Shown here: positions 1 to 7,511 of the stretch, one piece after another
Layout of the letters: every line of letters begins with the position of its first letter
Position numbering within the stretch: position 1 is the first letter of the stretch
Origin: Anaerolineales bacterium
Lineage (GTDB): Bacteria; Chloroflexota; Anaerolineae; Anaerolineales; UBA11579
DNA: 38,148 nt
Direction: 5' to 3'
Assembly (NCBI GenBank): GCA_025450445.1
Contig: JANWHN010000026.1
Span: 1 to 38,148 of the forward strand
Translations under genes and position numbers: made by a program
The notes under the pieces: generated by a model
Database searches by the model: none
The model's input: only the letters and a program-made list of their open reading frames with translations
Told to the model about the DNA's origin: nothing

Positions 1-96
1 CACACCTTCACTCTCACCGAAGTCAATCCGTACCCGTTGGCTTCTGACCCCACCGATTTCGCCGACTACACCATTACTCTCAATATCGGCCACTAG
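1..96 (+). CDS. C-terminal end of an unidentified protein (partial)
   Basis: An open frame enters from the left edge and ends at a TAG at 94-96. The 31 visible residues are rich in Thr, Asp and Pro and alternate polar and hydrophobic residues (ending in TLNIGH), as in the last strands of a beta-sandwich or secreted protein. The family cannot be recognised from this tail. It is followed by a GC-rich hairpin and then miaB, so it is probably a separate transcription unit. Confidence 0.5.
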   Translation, partial: HTFTLTEVNPYPLASDPTDFADYTITLNIGH

Positions 97-103
97 TGTA
101 GAC

Positions 104-134
104 GTTGCGTCGCTCGGCCAAGCCGAGCAGCAAC
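104..134 (+). terminator. Stem-loop after the partial gene, terminator-like without a U tract
   Basis: GCTCGGC (112-118) and GCCGAGC (122-128) pair around a CAA loop. GTTGC (104-108) and GCAAC (130-134) extend the stem after a small internal loop. No run of T follows, so this may be an mRNA-end stabilising hairpin or a weak terminator of the upstream gene. Confidence 0.4.
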
Positions 135-162
135 TCTAACGCGCCGGTGCCTTCCCGTCGCA

Positions 163-168
163 TATAAT
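163..168 (+). promoter_or_regulatory. -10 box of miaB, near-leaderless start
   Basis: A perfect TATAAT lies 11 bases before the miaB ATG at 180. No -35 match is visible at the usual spacing and no Shine-Dalgarno lies between box and start. The transcript would begin only a few bases before the ATG. Confidence 0.5.
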
Positions 169-179
169 CGCACCCTTCG

Positions 180-1544
180 ATGAAATATCACATTTGGACC
201 GAAGGCTGCCAGATGAACGTGGCCGACTCGCAGCGCGTCGCTTCCGCCCTCGAGCGGCTCGGCTACACCGCTGTCCCGCAGATCGAGGACGCCGAAGTCA
301 TCGTGCTCAACACTTGCGTGGTGCGCCAGCAGGCGGAAGACAAGGCTTGGGGCCGCGTCACATCGCTAAAGCCGCTCAAAGAGAAATACCCCAATATCAC
401 GATCAACCTGATGGGCTGCATGGTTGGCGTGAAAGGCCAGGAAGTTCTGCGCGCCAAGCTGCCTTTTGTCGATGTCTTCTCGCCGCCCTCCGATCCCGGT
501 CCGCTAGTCGCTCATCTCACCCAGCACGACAGCCGTCTCATCGAACTCAGCGACGTGCAACAGCGCTTCGACGTCATGGACGGAGATCTGGTCTTACCCG
601 CCGAAGAACGCAACAATCTCATCAGCGCCCACGTGCCGGTCGTTTACGGCTGCTCGCACGCCTGCACCTTCTGCATCATCCCTTACCGCCGCGGCGCGGA
701 GCGCAGCCGCCCGCTCGGCGAGATCGTCGCAGAAGTGCGCTCGCTGGCTGCGCAAGGAGTCAAAGAAGTCACGCTGCTGGGTCAGATCGTGGACCGCTAT
801 GGCAAGGACGTCGCCGACGGTCCGAACCTCGCCGCGCTTTTGCGCCACATCAACAACGTTGATGGCATCGAGCGCATTCGCTTCCTGACCTCGCATCCGA
901 ACTACATGACCGACGAGCTGCTCAGCGCCGTCGCCGAGCTACCCAAGGTGATGCCGCACATCGAAGTCCCTGTGCAAGCTGGTGATGACACCGTTCTCGA
1001 GAACATGAAGCGCGGCTACACCGTCGAGGAATACCGCCGCCTCATCGAGCGCATCCGCCAATTCATTCCGCGCGTTTCGATCGCCACCGACATTATTCTT
1101 GGCTTCCCCGGCGAGAGCGAAGCTCAATTTCAAAATACCTACGACCTGCTCGCCGAGCTCAAGCTCGACATTGCTCACGTCGCCCGCTACTCGAACCGAC
1201 CCGGCACCGTCGCCGCCCGCCGCATGGTCGACGATGTGCCCGAAGACGAAAAGATGCGCCGCCTGCAAGCCATCGATGATCTGCAAGAAACCATCGTCGC
1301 CGAGATCAACTGCCGCTACCAGGGCGAGACCGTCAATGTCTTATTCGAAGAAGAAGTGAAGGGCCGCTGGAAGGGTCGCACCGAAACCAATAAGCTGGTC
1401 TTTACCCAAAGCGACGCCAACTTGCGCGGCCAGGTTCTCCCGGTGCAGATCACCTGGACGGGACCGTGGTCGATGCAAGGCCGCCTGCTGCCAACCAACA
1501 ACGTGGTCACGCTACCTCTGCAAAACATTTCAATCCCAGCCTAG
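180..1544 (+). CDS. miaB: tRNA-2-methylthio-N6-dimethylallyladenosine synthase MiaB
   Basis: A radical-SAM methylthiotransferase that converts i6A37 of tRNAs reading UNN codons to ms2i6A37. The 454-residue length fits the family. The N-terminal UPF0004 domain has the three cysteines of the auxiliary 4Fe-4S cluster (C10 in TEGCQMN, C46 in NTCVVR, C80 in MGCMV). The radical SAM CX3CX2C motif is at C158, C162 and C165, followed by the YRRGAERSRP signature. A TRAM-like tRNA-binding region covers roughly residues 385-450. The start is the first ATG, just downstream of a TATAAT box, and the N-terminus matches the family start. A related MtaB/RimO-type enzyme is less likely given the IIPYRRG signature. 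It is monocistronic; a dispersed repeat follows the stop. Confidence 0.93.
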   Translation: MKYHIWTEGCQMNVADSQRVASALERLGYTAVPQIEDAEVIVLNTCVVRQQAEDKAWGRVTSLKPLKEKYPNITINLMGCMVGVKGQEVLRAKLPFVDVFSPPSDPGPLVAHLTQHDSRLIELSDVQQRFDVMDGDLVLPAEERNNLISAHVPVVYGCSHACTFCIIPYRRGAERSRPLGEIVAEVRSLAAQGVKEVTLLGQIVDRYGKDVADGPNLAALLRHINNVDGIERIRFLTSHPNYMTDELLSAVAELPKVMPHIEVPVQAGDDTVLENMKRGYTVEEYRRLIERIRQFIPRVSIATDIILGFPGESEAQFQNTYDLLAELKLDIAHVARYSNRPGTVAARRMVDDVPEDEKMRRLQAIDDLQETIVAEINCRYQGETVNVLFEEEVKGRWKGRTETNKLVFTQSDANLRGQVLPVQITWTGPWSMQGRLLPTNNVVTLPLQNISIPA

Positions 1545-1549
1545 CCTTT

Positions 1550-1587
1550 GTCATTGCGAGACGGCCTTAGGGCCGTCGTGGCAATCT
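1550..1587. repeat. Short dispersed palindromic repeat (TCATTGCGAG type)
   Basis: The sequence opens with GTCATTGCGAG and closes with GTGGCAATCT. GACGGCC (1560-1566) pairs with GGCCGTC (1571-1577) around TTAG, and ATTGC (1553-1557) pairs with GCAAT (1581-1585). From general knowledge, this architecture is a common interspersed element in Chloroflexota and other environmental genomes. It sits directly after the miaB stop. A differently worded element of the same design occurs near 6448. Confidence 0.55.
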
Positions 1588-1608
1588 GCTTTTCACTTGT
1601 TCTTTTCC

Positions 1609-1638
1609 AGGAGGATACTTGTGGCTCCCAGAGTTTGA
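1609..1638 (+). other. Strong Shine-Dalgarno and GTG start interrupted by an in-frame TGA
   Basis: AGGAGG at 1609-1614 stands six bases before a GTG at 1621. That GTG is in the same reading frame as the following membrane-protein gene, but a TGA at 1636-1638 ends translation after five codons. This is the best ribosome binding site near the gene, so either the gene is disrupted by a nonsense change, or the base call is wrong, or the five-codon frame is a leader peptide with restart at the TTG at 1657. Confidence 0.5.
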
Positions 1639-1656
1639 CGAAACGCATCTGCAGAT

Positions 1657-2274
1657 TTGAGATTGCAAAAAATAGGTGGCGCGGCTTCTTTTGTTATTCC
1701 CTTAGCTCTTGTAGCTGCGGGGTTAGTTTATCTAATGGGCAATTTGCGTGAACCGTTCGGACTGACGAGCTACTCGACGGCCGATCTGCTGGCTGGCCCG
1801 GTGTTTGGCGCGAGCTTGGTTACAGTAATCCTTGCGCTACGTGAACGCATCGGAACCAAAGCATCTGGCCGCATGGATCTGGCCTTGATGACCGCGGTTC
1901 TCGCCGCGGGTTTCATGGTGGCGGTCGCCCTGATTCGTTCTGCCAACAGGGGCTATCACCTTCAGCATCCCGAGTTGCATTTGGAATCTGCCACGACTGT
2001 TATGGTGGGTTGGACGACACTGGTGGAGGGTCTTATTAACACCGGCTGGCACTTCATTGGCTGGACTTTGCTGCTGACCGGGTCAGCCGGATGGACTTCG
2101 CAACACCTACCCCGCCTATTGAGCGGGATCTACTTACTTGCTGGCGTTGTGTCGCTTTTTGTTTTTTGGTTGCCGGAGGACGAAGGGACGGCAGGTTTTC
2201 TGCTTATTGTGCTGAGCGTCTGGACTGGGATCCTGCTTTTGACAACAGACAAGGGAAAGCGCAAGCGCCGTTAG
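1657..2274 (+). CDS. Small multi-pass membrane protein, DUF4386-like
   Basis: A 205-residue protein with about six hydrophobic segments. It opens with an LQKIGG motif followed directly by a membrane helix, as DUF4386-type proteins of unknown function do; that assignment is tentative. No enzymatic motif is visible and the C-terminus is basic (KGKRKRR), suggesting a cytoplasmic end. The first usable start after the upstream in-frame TGA is the TTG at 1657, which has no good Shine-Dalgarno of its own. The strong site at 1609 leads into the same frame from a GTG at 1621 that is cut by the TGA at 1636. If that TGA is real, the product is expressed poorly or the gene is decaying. An intrinsic terminator follows 18 bases after the stop, so it is a single-gene unit. 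Confidence 0.6.
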   Translation: MRLQKIGGAASFVIPLALVAAGLVYLMGNLREPFGLTSYSTADLLAGPVFGASLVTVILALRERIGTKASGRMDLALMTAVLAAGFMVAVALIRSANRGYHLQHPELHLESATTVMVGWTTLVEGLINTGWHFIGWTLLLTGSAGWTSQHLPRLLSGIYLLAGVVSLFVFWLPEDEGTAGFLLIVLSVWTGILLLTTDKGKRKRR

Positions 2275-2292
2275 CGCGTCATCCCGTTAAAC

Positions 2293-2319
2293 AAAGGACC
2301 GCCTGCTCGGCGGTCTTTT
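2293..2319. terminator. Bidirectional intrinsic terminator between convergent genes
   Basis: GACCGCC (2297-2303) pairs with GGCGGTC (2309-2315) around a TGCTC loop. On the plus strand TTTT follows immediately. On the minus strand the hairpin is followed by CTTTGTTT. It therefore serves both the membrane-protein gene ending at 2274 and the MFS operon arriving from the minus strand, which ends at 2362. Confidence 0.8.
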
Positions 2320-2361
2320 GCTTTGAGAAGGAGAGTTCACGCTCAAATGAACGTGGCTCTC

Positions 2362-3660
2362 TTATTTGGCGTTACTTGCAGAAGCGGCGGCCCCGACCTT
2401 CCTTACAGCCTCCGGGCGGCCACCCTCCACGGTCATCACGCTCGGAATAAAGAACCCGATCAGCCCCATCAAGGTGCAGATCACCCCGCCCGCCACATAC
2501 CAGGCCGGTACGCCAAAGCGGTCAGCCAGCGGTCCGGCAAAAGCCAGGCTCAGCGGCGTCATCGCCGTCGCCAGGCTGCCCACCAGCGTGAACACGCGAC
2601 CCTGCATCGCCGGGTCGACCGCCACCTGGAAGATCGCCCCCAGCGAGCCGTTCGTGATCGGCACGGTGATGCCGGCAATGCCCATCGCCAGCATGGCCAG
2701 ATTGAACTGGCCTTGCGGCACTAGACCGACCGAGCCCATCGAAATGCCCAGCGCGATCAGGCCAACCATCGTGGTCACGACCCGGCGCTTGAAGCCGCCC
2801 CAAATACCCAGCAAGATTCCCCCGGCGATCACCCCGATGCTAAAGATCGCCTCGAACCAGCCTAGCTCGAATGCCCCACCGCCGAAATGCTCAGTGATCA
2901 GCAGCGGCGTCAGTGCCGCGGCGGGGGTGAACAGGAAATTGATCGCAGTTGCCATCATCAAAATGATCAGCAATCCCTTCCAGCCAAAAACGTAGGTCAG
3001 TCCGGCTCTGAAGTCGCCCCAGAACGTCGACTTCTTCGCTTCCTCTTCACTCTTGACTGGTTGCGGCAGCTTAATGAAGAACAGCGGCGAGACAGCGATG
3101 AATGCCGTCACAATATCGATCGCCAGGATGCTTTGCATCGGCAGGACCGCCAGCAGGAACGCGCCCATCGGCGCAGCGACGATGTTCAAGCCGCCGTTCA
3201 AGGTTTGGTTGACGCCCTGGATGCGCGCAAGGTGTTCTTTCGGCACCATCAGCGATGTAGACGCGTTGAAGGCGGGATGATGGAACGAGCCACCCAGCGA
3301 GCGCACGAACATCAAAACGTAAATATGCCAAACCTGGATCAGCCCGGTCGCAAACAGCACCGCCAGCATAAATGTCGCCAGGGCAATTCCGCTATCCGCC
3401 AAAATGATGATCATCCGCCGGTTGCCGCGATCGACCAGCGAGCCGGCCAGCGGACCCAGGAATATCTGCGGCAGCAACCCAACCAGCGACGCGGTCGCCA
3501 ACACCGTTGCGGATCCTGTCTGCTGGGTTAGATACCAGATCAGCGCGAATTGCACCAGCTGGCTGCCCAACAGCGAGAACGCCTGCCCGATCCAAACCGT
3601 AAAGAACGGTCGCTTCCAGTTTTTTAGATCGAATTCGGTTGTGAGAATTTGTTTTGCCAT
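2362..3660 (-). CDS. MFS transporter, DHA3/MefA-like exporter (downstream copy)
   Basis: A 432-residue major facilitator with about 12 membrane helices. It carries the MFS loop signature DRGNRR after helix 2 and the family start LKNWKRPFF...GQAFSLLGSQLVQFAL, typical of the MFS_3/macrolide-efflux (DHA3) group, proton-driven exporters of drugs or siderophores. The substrate cannot be told. Its ATG overlaps the stop of the upstream paralogue by one base (TAATG), so the two are translationally coupled and share the promoter at 5035-5062. The two proteins are clearly alike through the N-terminal half, including the identical stretch TSLMVPKEHLARIQG, marking a recent tandem duplication. The C-terminus is a short charged and alanine-rich tail. 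Confidence 0.85.
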   Translation of the reverse strand: MAKQILTTEFDLKNWKRPFFTVWIGQAFSLLGSQLVQFALIWYLTQQTGSATVLATASLVGLLPQIFLGPLAGSLVDRGNRRMIIILADSGIALATFMLAVLFATGLIQVWHIYVLMFVRSLGGSFHHPAFNASTSLMVPKEHLARIQGVNQTLNGGLNIVAAPMGAFLLAVLPMQSILAIDIVTAFIAVSPLFFIKLPQPVKSEEEAKKSTFWGDFRAGLTYVFGWKGLLIILMMATAINFLFTPAAALTPLLITEHFGGGAFELGWFEAIFSIGVIAGGILLGIWGGFKRRVVTTMVGLIALGISMGSVGLVPQGQFNLAMLAMGIAGITVPITNGSLGAIFQVAVDPAMQGRVFTLVGSLATAMTPLSLAFAGPLADRFGVPAWYVAGGVICTLMGLIGFFIPSVMTVEGGRPEAVRKVGAAASASNAK

Positions 3661-4964
3661 TAGCTCTCAGCCTTTTGCAATTCTTTGACCGCGCTTGCTT
3701 CGAGCTGGCCGGTTTTATCTGGGCGGCCGTCTTCGACGTTCATCACCGCCGGTAAGAAGAAGCCGACTAAACCCATCACCGCGCACATCGTCCCGCCAGC
3801 GATGTACCAGGTTTGAATACCGAACTGGTCTGCGATCGGCCCCGCCACCAACAAACTCAGCGGGGTCATCGCCACTGCGATGCTGGTCGACAATGTGAAC
3901 ACGCGGCCTTGGATCGCAGGATCGACTGCGGCCTGAAACATCGCGCCCTCAGAGCCATTAGCGAACACCACCATCATGCCTGCCACAAACATGCACGCCA
4001 GCGCGAAAAGTAATCCGTCCGGAGGCACAAAACCGATCACGGCCATCGATAAACCCAGCAAGATCAAGCTGATCAAAAGGGTCAGGATGCGCCGGCGGAA
4101 ACCGCCCCACACGCCGAGTAGCAAACCGCCAACGATGATCCCGATCCCGAAGATCGCTTCCACCCAACTGAGCTCGAGCGCGCCCCCACCAAAATATTTA
4201 AAGACCAGCAATGGCAACAGCGCACCGGCTGGAGTGAAAAGAAAATTGATCGCGGTGGACATGAACATTAGCAGGACTAATCCCGGCCAGCTAAATACGT
4301 AGCGAAACCCCTCGCGAAAATCTTGCCAGAAGGTGAGCTTTTTGCCTTCCGCATCCAGGAGCTTGCGCTCCGGCTGCGGGATGGCAACGAAGAGCAGGCT
4401 GCCGACCGCGATCATGGCCGTCAGGATGTCGACTGCCAGCACGCCCTGCATCGGCAGCAGTTCCAACAAGATCGCGCCTGCCGGCGCGGAGATGATGCTC
4501 AAGCCGCCATACAGAGTTTGATTGAAGCCTTGGATACGAGCCAAGTGTTCTTTCGGCACCATGAGCGATGTTGACGACGTAAATGATGGCGAATGGAAGG
4601 CCTGGCCCAGTGAGCGCACAAACATCAGCGCGTAGATGTGCCAGATCTCGATGAGATTGAATGCGAACAAACCCGCCAGCAGCAAGGTTGCGAGCGCGAT
4701 GGCGCTGTCGGCCGTGATCATGATTCGCCGCCGGTTGCCGCGGTCCACCCACGAACCCGCGAACGGGCTCAAGAAGATCTGTGGCAGCATCGCCACCAGT
4801 GTGGCGGTCGCCAACACGGTTGCTGATCCAGTTTCCTTTGTCAGATACCAAACCAGCGCAAACTGCACCAGTTGGCTGCCAAGCAAAGAAAATGCCTGGC
4901 CGATAAAGATCGTGAAAAAGGGACGCTTCCAGTTTTTCAGTTCAGGTTGAGTTTTCGCTTCCAA
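3660..4964 (-). CDS. MFS transporter, DHA3/MefA-like exporter (upstream copy)
   Basis: A 434-residue paralogue of the next gene in the operon, with the same MFS_3/DHA3 features (DRGNRR loop, about 12 helices). I place the start at the TTG at 4964: GGAG at 4970-4973 stands five bases upstream, and the predicted N-terminus (EAKTQPELKNWKRPFF) then matches the paralogue's (TTEFDLKNWKRPFF). A longer frame back to 5045 runs through an AT-rich leader and lacks family similarity. An exact sigma70 promoter lies about 70 bases upstream, with an inverted repeat over its -35. No regulator gene is adjacent. Confidence 0.85.
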   Translation of the reverse strand: MEAKTQPELKNWKRPFFTIFIGQAFSLLGSQLVQFALVWYLTKETGSATVLATATLVAMLPQIFLSPFAGSWVDRGNRRRIMITADSAIALATLLLAGLFAFNLIEIWHIYALMFVRSLGQAFHSPSFTSSTSLMVPKEHLARIQGFNQTLYGGLSIISAPAGAILLELLPMQGVLAVDILTAMIAVGSLLFVAIPQPERKLLDAEGKKLTFWQDFREGFRYVFSWPGLVLLMFMSTAINFLFTPAGALLPLLVFKYFGGGALELSWVEAIFGIGIIVGGLLLGVWGGFRRRILTLLISLILLGLSMAVIGFVPPDGLLFALACMFVAGMMVVFANGSEGAMFQAAVDPAIQGRVFTLSTSIAVAMTPLSLLVAGPIADQFGIQTWYIAGGTMCAVMGLVGFFLPAVMNVEDGRPDKTGQLEASAVKELQKAES

Positions 4965-5034
4965 TTGATCTCCGGATTGAAAAAATTGAACCAAAAGTAT
5001 GGATTCCTTTGATTTCAATGCACTTTCGAAGGAA

Positions 5035-5094
5035 ATTATAGGCATATATTGATTTTTGTCAACCTATTATCAAATATCTTAATATTTAGGTTGA
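5035..5094 (-). promoter_or_regulatory. Consensus sigma70 promoter with inverted-repeat operator for the MFS pair
   Basis: Read on the minus strand, TTGACA (5062-5057) and TATAAT (5040-5035) are separated by 16 bases, a perfect consensus pair. TCAACCTA (5059-5066) and TAGGTTGA (5087-5094) form an 8-base inverted repeat with a 20-base AT-rich spacer. Its proximal arm overlaps the -35 box, the position expected of a repressor site. The repressor is not encoded next to it. Confidence 0.75.
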
Positions 5095-5126
5095 AAATCT
5101 CAAGAAATAGGCGACTTTTTTGCCTT

Positions 5127-5132
5127 TAGAAT
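5127..5132 (+). promoter_or_regulatory. -10 box of the glycosylase gene, leaderless start
   Basis: TAGAAT ends seven bases before the ATG at 5140. No Shine-Dalgarno lies between, so transcription would begin at or beside the start codon. No convincing -35 is seen at 16-18 bases. Confidence 0.45.
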
Positions 5133-5139
5133 AGGCCAA

Positions 5140-6438
5140 ATGCTAACCATTGACCTAGACCTAGCTCGCCGCTTCATCCTGGGCCGCCACGGCCTATGGC
5201 CCGGTCGCCGCTGGCGCGGGCTCAAAGGAGCCGAGCAGGCCATGCGCTACATGGAGTACCTGCAGCTCGACCCACTGCAAATCGTCGCCCGCACCCAGGA
5301 TATCAAACTCCACAGCCGCGTCCTGGATTACAAGCCCGGTATGTGGGACGACCTCACATACAAGAAGCGCAAGTTCTTTGACTGGGGCGGCTGGCTTTCA
5401 GTCCGGCCAATGGATGAGCTGCCTTACTGGCGAGTGGTGATGCAGCGCGAACGCGACGGTATCCAAAAATGGACCCGAGCTCCCCAATTGGCCCGCGAGC
5501 ATGCCTCAGCCATCGCCGAGGTGCGCAAACTCATGCACGCGCGCGGCACGTTGCGCAACCGCGATTTCGCCATCGCCGACCGCACCCGCACGGTAAATTA
5601 TCGCGGCCGCAAAGATAGCTCGTTGGCCTTGTACTACCTGTGGAACATTGGCGAGATCATGACCCACCATCGCGAAGGCTTTGAACGCATCTACGCCCCG
5701 GCCGAAGCAGTCGCCCCGGCGAAGTTTCTTTACGCAGCGGACGGAGCTGAAACGGATCGTTTCCTAATTAAAAAAGAAGCTGCTTTCTCTGGGCTGTTGC
5801 GCCCGGGCGCCCTGGATACTTTTCTGCGCGGCCTGCCGCATGGCAAAGCTTACAAAAAGGTCACTCAAGATTTGCTCAAGGATGGCGAGCTGGTCGAGGT
5901 CAAGGTCGAAGGCTGGAAGCAAGTCCACTATCTGCTCGCCGATGACGCAAAGCATCTGGCTGATTTGATCGCTGGGCGCGTGCCGAAAGCCTGGAAGCCG
6001 CTCGAGACCACCACAACAGAGGAGGTGATTTTCGTCGCTCCGTTCGATCAAACTGTGGCGCGCGGGCGCGCCAAGGCGGTGTTTGACTTTGATTACGTGA
6101 TGGAGATTTACAAGCCGGCCCCTCAGCGCAAATACGGTTACTACACCATCCCGATCCTGTGGGGCGACCAATTCGTCGGCCGCTTCGACAGCAAGCTCGA
6201 TCGCAATTCCAGTACCTTCGTTATCCAGGGGCTATGGCTGGACAACAAGGCACTCTATAAAAACGATGCATTCGCCGAAGCATTAGCACGCGGCTTCGCC
6301 CGCTTCGTCACTTTCCTCGGCGCCAACAAACTGGACGCAGGTGGTATTCAGAATGCGTCGCTGCGCAAGCTCGTGCAGTCCAGCTCCTTGACACCAGTGG
6401 GAAAATCCCCCCGCCGAAAGAAAAGTGTGCGTAAATAG
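5140..6438 (+). CDS. Winged-helix DNA glycosylase, YcaQ/AlkX-like (HTH_42)
   Basis: A 432-residue member of the HTH_42 superfamily, whose studied members (E. coli YcaQ, Streptomyces AlkZ) unhook DNA interstrand crosslinks and excise alkylated purines. The N-terminal motif QLDPLQIVART (Q42-L43-D44) matches the catalytic Q-x-D of the YcaQ-like branch; the AlkZ branch has Q-x-Q. The following LHSRVLDYKP and KKRKFFDWGGW blocks are also family-typical. The C-terminal part (around residues 290-400) has the FVAPFDQTVARGR and VGRFDSKLDR blocks. The C-terminus is strongly basic (SPRRKKSVRK). It is a single gene, divergent from the MFS pair, with a leaderless-type start. Its in vivo substrate cannot be read from sequence. 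Confidence 0.8.
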   Translation: MLTIDLDLARRFILGRHGLWPGRRWRGLKGAEQAMRYMEYLQLDPLQIVARTQDIKLHSRVLDYKPGMWDDLTYKKRKFFDWGGWLSVRPMDELPYWRVVMQRERDGIQKWTRAPQLAREHASAIAEVRKLMHARGTLRNRDFAIADRTRTVNYRGRKDSSLALYYLWNIGEIMTHHREGFERIYAPAEAVAPAKFLYAADGAETDRFLIKKEAAFSGLLRPGALDTFLRGLPHGKAYKKVTQDLLKDGELVEVKVEGWKQVHYLLADDAKHLADLIAGRVPKAWKPLETTTTEEVIFVAPFDQTVARGRAKAVFDFDYVMEIYKPAPQRKYGYYTIPILWGDQFVGRFDSKLDRNSSTFVIQGLWLDNKALYKNDAFAEALARGFARFVTFLGANKLDAGGIQNASLRKLVQSSSLTPVGKSPRRKKSVRK

Positions 6439-6447
6439 CCACCTGGT

Positions 6448-6503
6448 GTCATTCTGAGCAGCTTCTGTCCTTTGGACAGAAGCGTCAACGAAGAATTACT
6501 CAC
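6448..6503. repeat. Short dispersed palindromic repeat (TCATTCTGAG type)
   Basis: It opens with TCATTCTGAG and closes with GAAGAATTACTCAC. GCTTCTGTCC (6461-6470) and GGACAGAAGC (6474-6483) form a perfect 10-base stem with a TTT loop. ATTCT (6451-6455) and AGAAT (6492-6496) form an outer arm. It has the same plan as the element at 1550 with different words, and likewise directly follows a stop codon. It may double as a transcript-end hairpin. The rest of 6504-6650 shows no gene I can support. Confidence 0.55.
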
Positions 6504-6652
6504 TCACGACCGCAATGTGAGACGACTCAAGATCTACAACGTGAGTACGGTTCTTTACCAATTGTCAAGTTGTTACTACTTCAAACCCGCCCCCCGTTTA
6601 AGGAGCAACAACTTTACCCGTAGAAGATCAAGCTACTTAGCCCCACGACACA

Positions 6653-6683
6653 TTGACAAACAGCCGCCTTCTTGCGTTAAACT
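6653..6683 (+). promoter_or_regulatory. Probable promoter of the alpha/beta hydrolase gene
   Basis: A perfect TTGACA at 6653-6658 is followed by TAAACT at 6678-6683. The 19-base spacing is slightly long. The gene has a GAGAGG ribosome binding site at 6691-6696 and an ATG at 6707, so here the leader is conventional. Confidence 0.45.
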
Positions 6684-6706
6684 CAAAGACGAGAGGATAA
6701 ATACAA

Positions 6707-7483
6707 ATGCCTGACTTTAAATTGCACTACGAACAACGCGGCACTGGTCGTCCGCTTCTGCTGATCCATGGTTTTCCATTCAGCGGCCGCATGTGGCGCG
6801 CCCAACTTGAAGCCCTGAGCGCCAACAACCAGCTCATCATTCCCGATCTGCCCGGCTTCGGCAAATCACCCGTCTCGCCGGCTCCTAGCGTCGAGCAGTT
6901 CGCCACCGATTGTCTGGCTATTCTAGAAGATCTGCACATCTCAGAAAAAGTCACCCTCGGCGGTCTATCGATGGGCGGCTATATCGCACTGGCCGCGGCT
7001 CGTTTATTCCCGGAGCGCCTAGCCGGCTTGCTGCTTTTGTCCACCCGCGCCGGCGCCGACTCGGCCGAAGGCAAGGCTGGCCGCGATGCCACCATGGCCA
7101 AGGTCCGCGAGGGCGGACCCAGTGTGGTTGCAGGGGGCATGTATCCGAAGCTGCTTGCACCCGCCACTTACAACGACCAGCCTGCCGTCGCCAGTGAGCT
7201 CAAATCTGTAATGGAAGATGCCACCGCCGAAGGCGTGATCGGCGGCTTGACCGCCATGCGCGATCGGCAGGATTCGGTTCCGCATCTCAAGAACATTACC
7301 GTCCCAACCTTGATCGTACATGGGCAGGAAGACGCAGTGATCCCACCCAGCGAAGCTCAAGTGATGGCCGACGCGATCGCAGACAGCCAGCTGCATCTCG
7401 TTGCAAATGCCGGGCATCTGCCACCGATGGAGCAGCCCGCAGAATTTAATCGCATCGTCAGCGAATTTCTGCGCAAAATGTAG
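6707..7483 (+). CDS. Alpha/beta hydrolase
   Basis: A 258-residue cytoplasmic alpha/beta hydrolase of normal length. The oxyanion-hole HGFPF motif is near residue 21. The nucleophile elbow GLSMGG places the serine at S88. The likely acid is D209 (HGQEDAVIP) and the histidine H237 (NAGHLPPMEQP), giving a full catalytic triad. The family includes esterases, C-C hydrolases and haloperoxidase-like enzymes; sequence alone does not fix the substrate. GAGAGG at 6691 supports the ATG at 6707. It precedes the kinase-parA-parB group by 28 bases, but that group has its own TATAAT box. Confidence 0.88.
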   Translation: MPDFKLHYEQRGTGRPLLLIHGFPFSGRMWRAQLEALSANNQLIIPDLPGFGKSPVSPAPSVEQFATDCLAILEDLHISEKVTLGGLSMGGYIALAAARLFPERLAGLLLLSTRAGADSAEGKAGRDATMAKVREGGPSVVAGGMYPKLLAPATYNDQPAVASELKSVMEDATAEGVIGGLTAMRDRQDSVPHLKNITVPTLIVHGQEDAVIPPSEAQVMADAIADSQLHLVANAGHLPPMEQPAEFNRIVSEFLRKM

Positions 7484-7499
7484 GTGAGCACCCTCACGG

Positions 7500-7505
7500 T
7501 ATAAT
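7500..7505 (+). promoter_or_regulatory. -10 box of the kinase-parA-parB unit, leaderless start
   Basis: A perfect TATAAT ends six bases before the ATG at 7512 with no Shine-Dalgarno between. Transcription would start at or within a base or two of the start codon. Confidence 0.55.
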
Positions 7506-7511
7506 CCGCGC

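Noticed and set aside
6472-6714. Small open frame between the glycosylase and the hydrolase
   Set aside because: It begins inside a dispersed repeat, has no ribosome binding site and overlaps the promoter and start of the next gene; composition is not protein-like.
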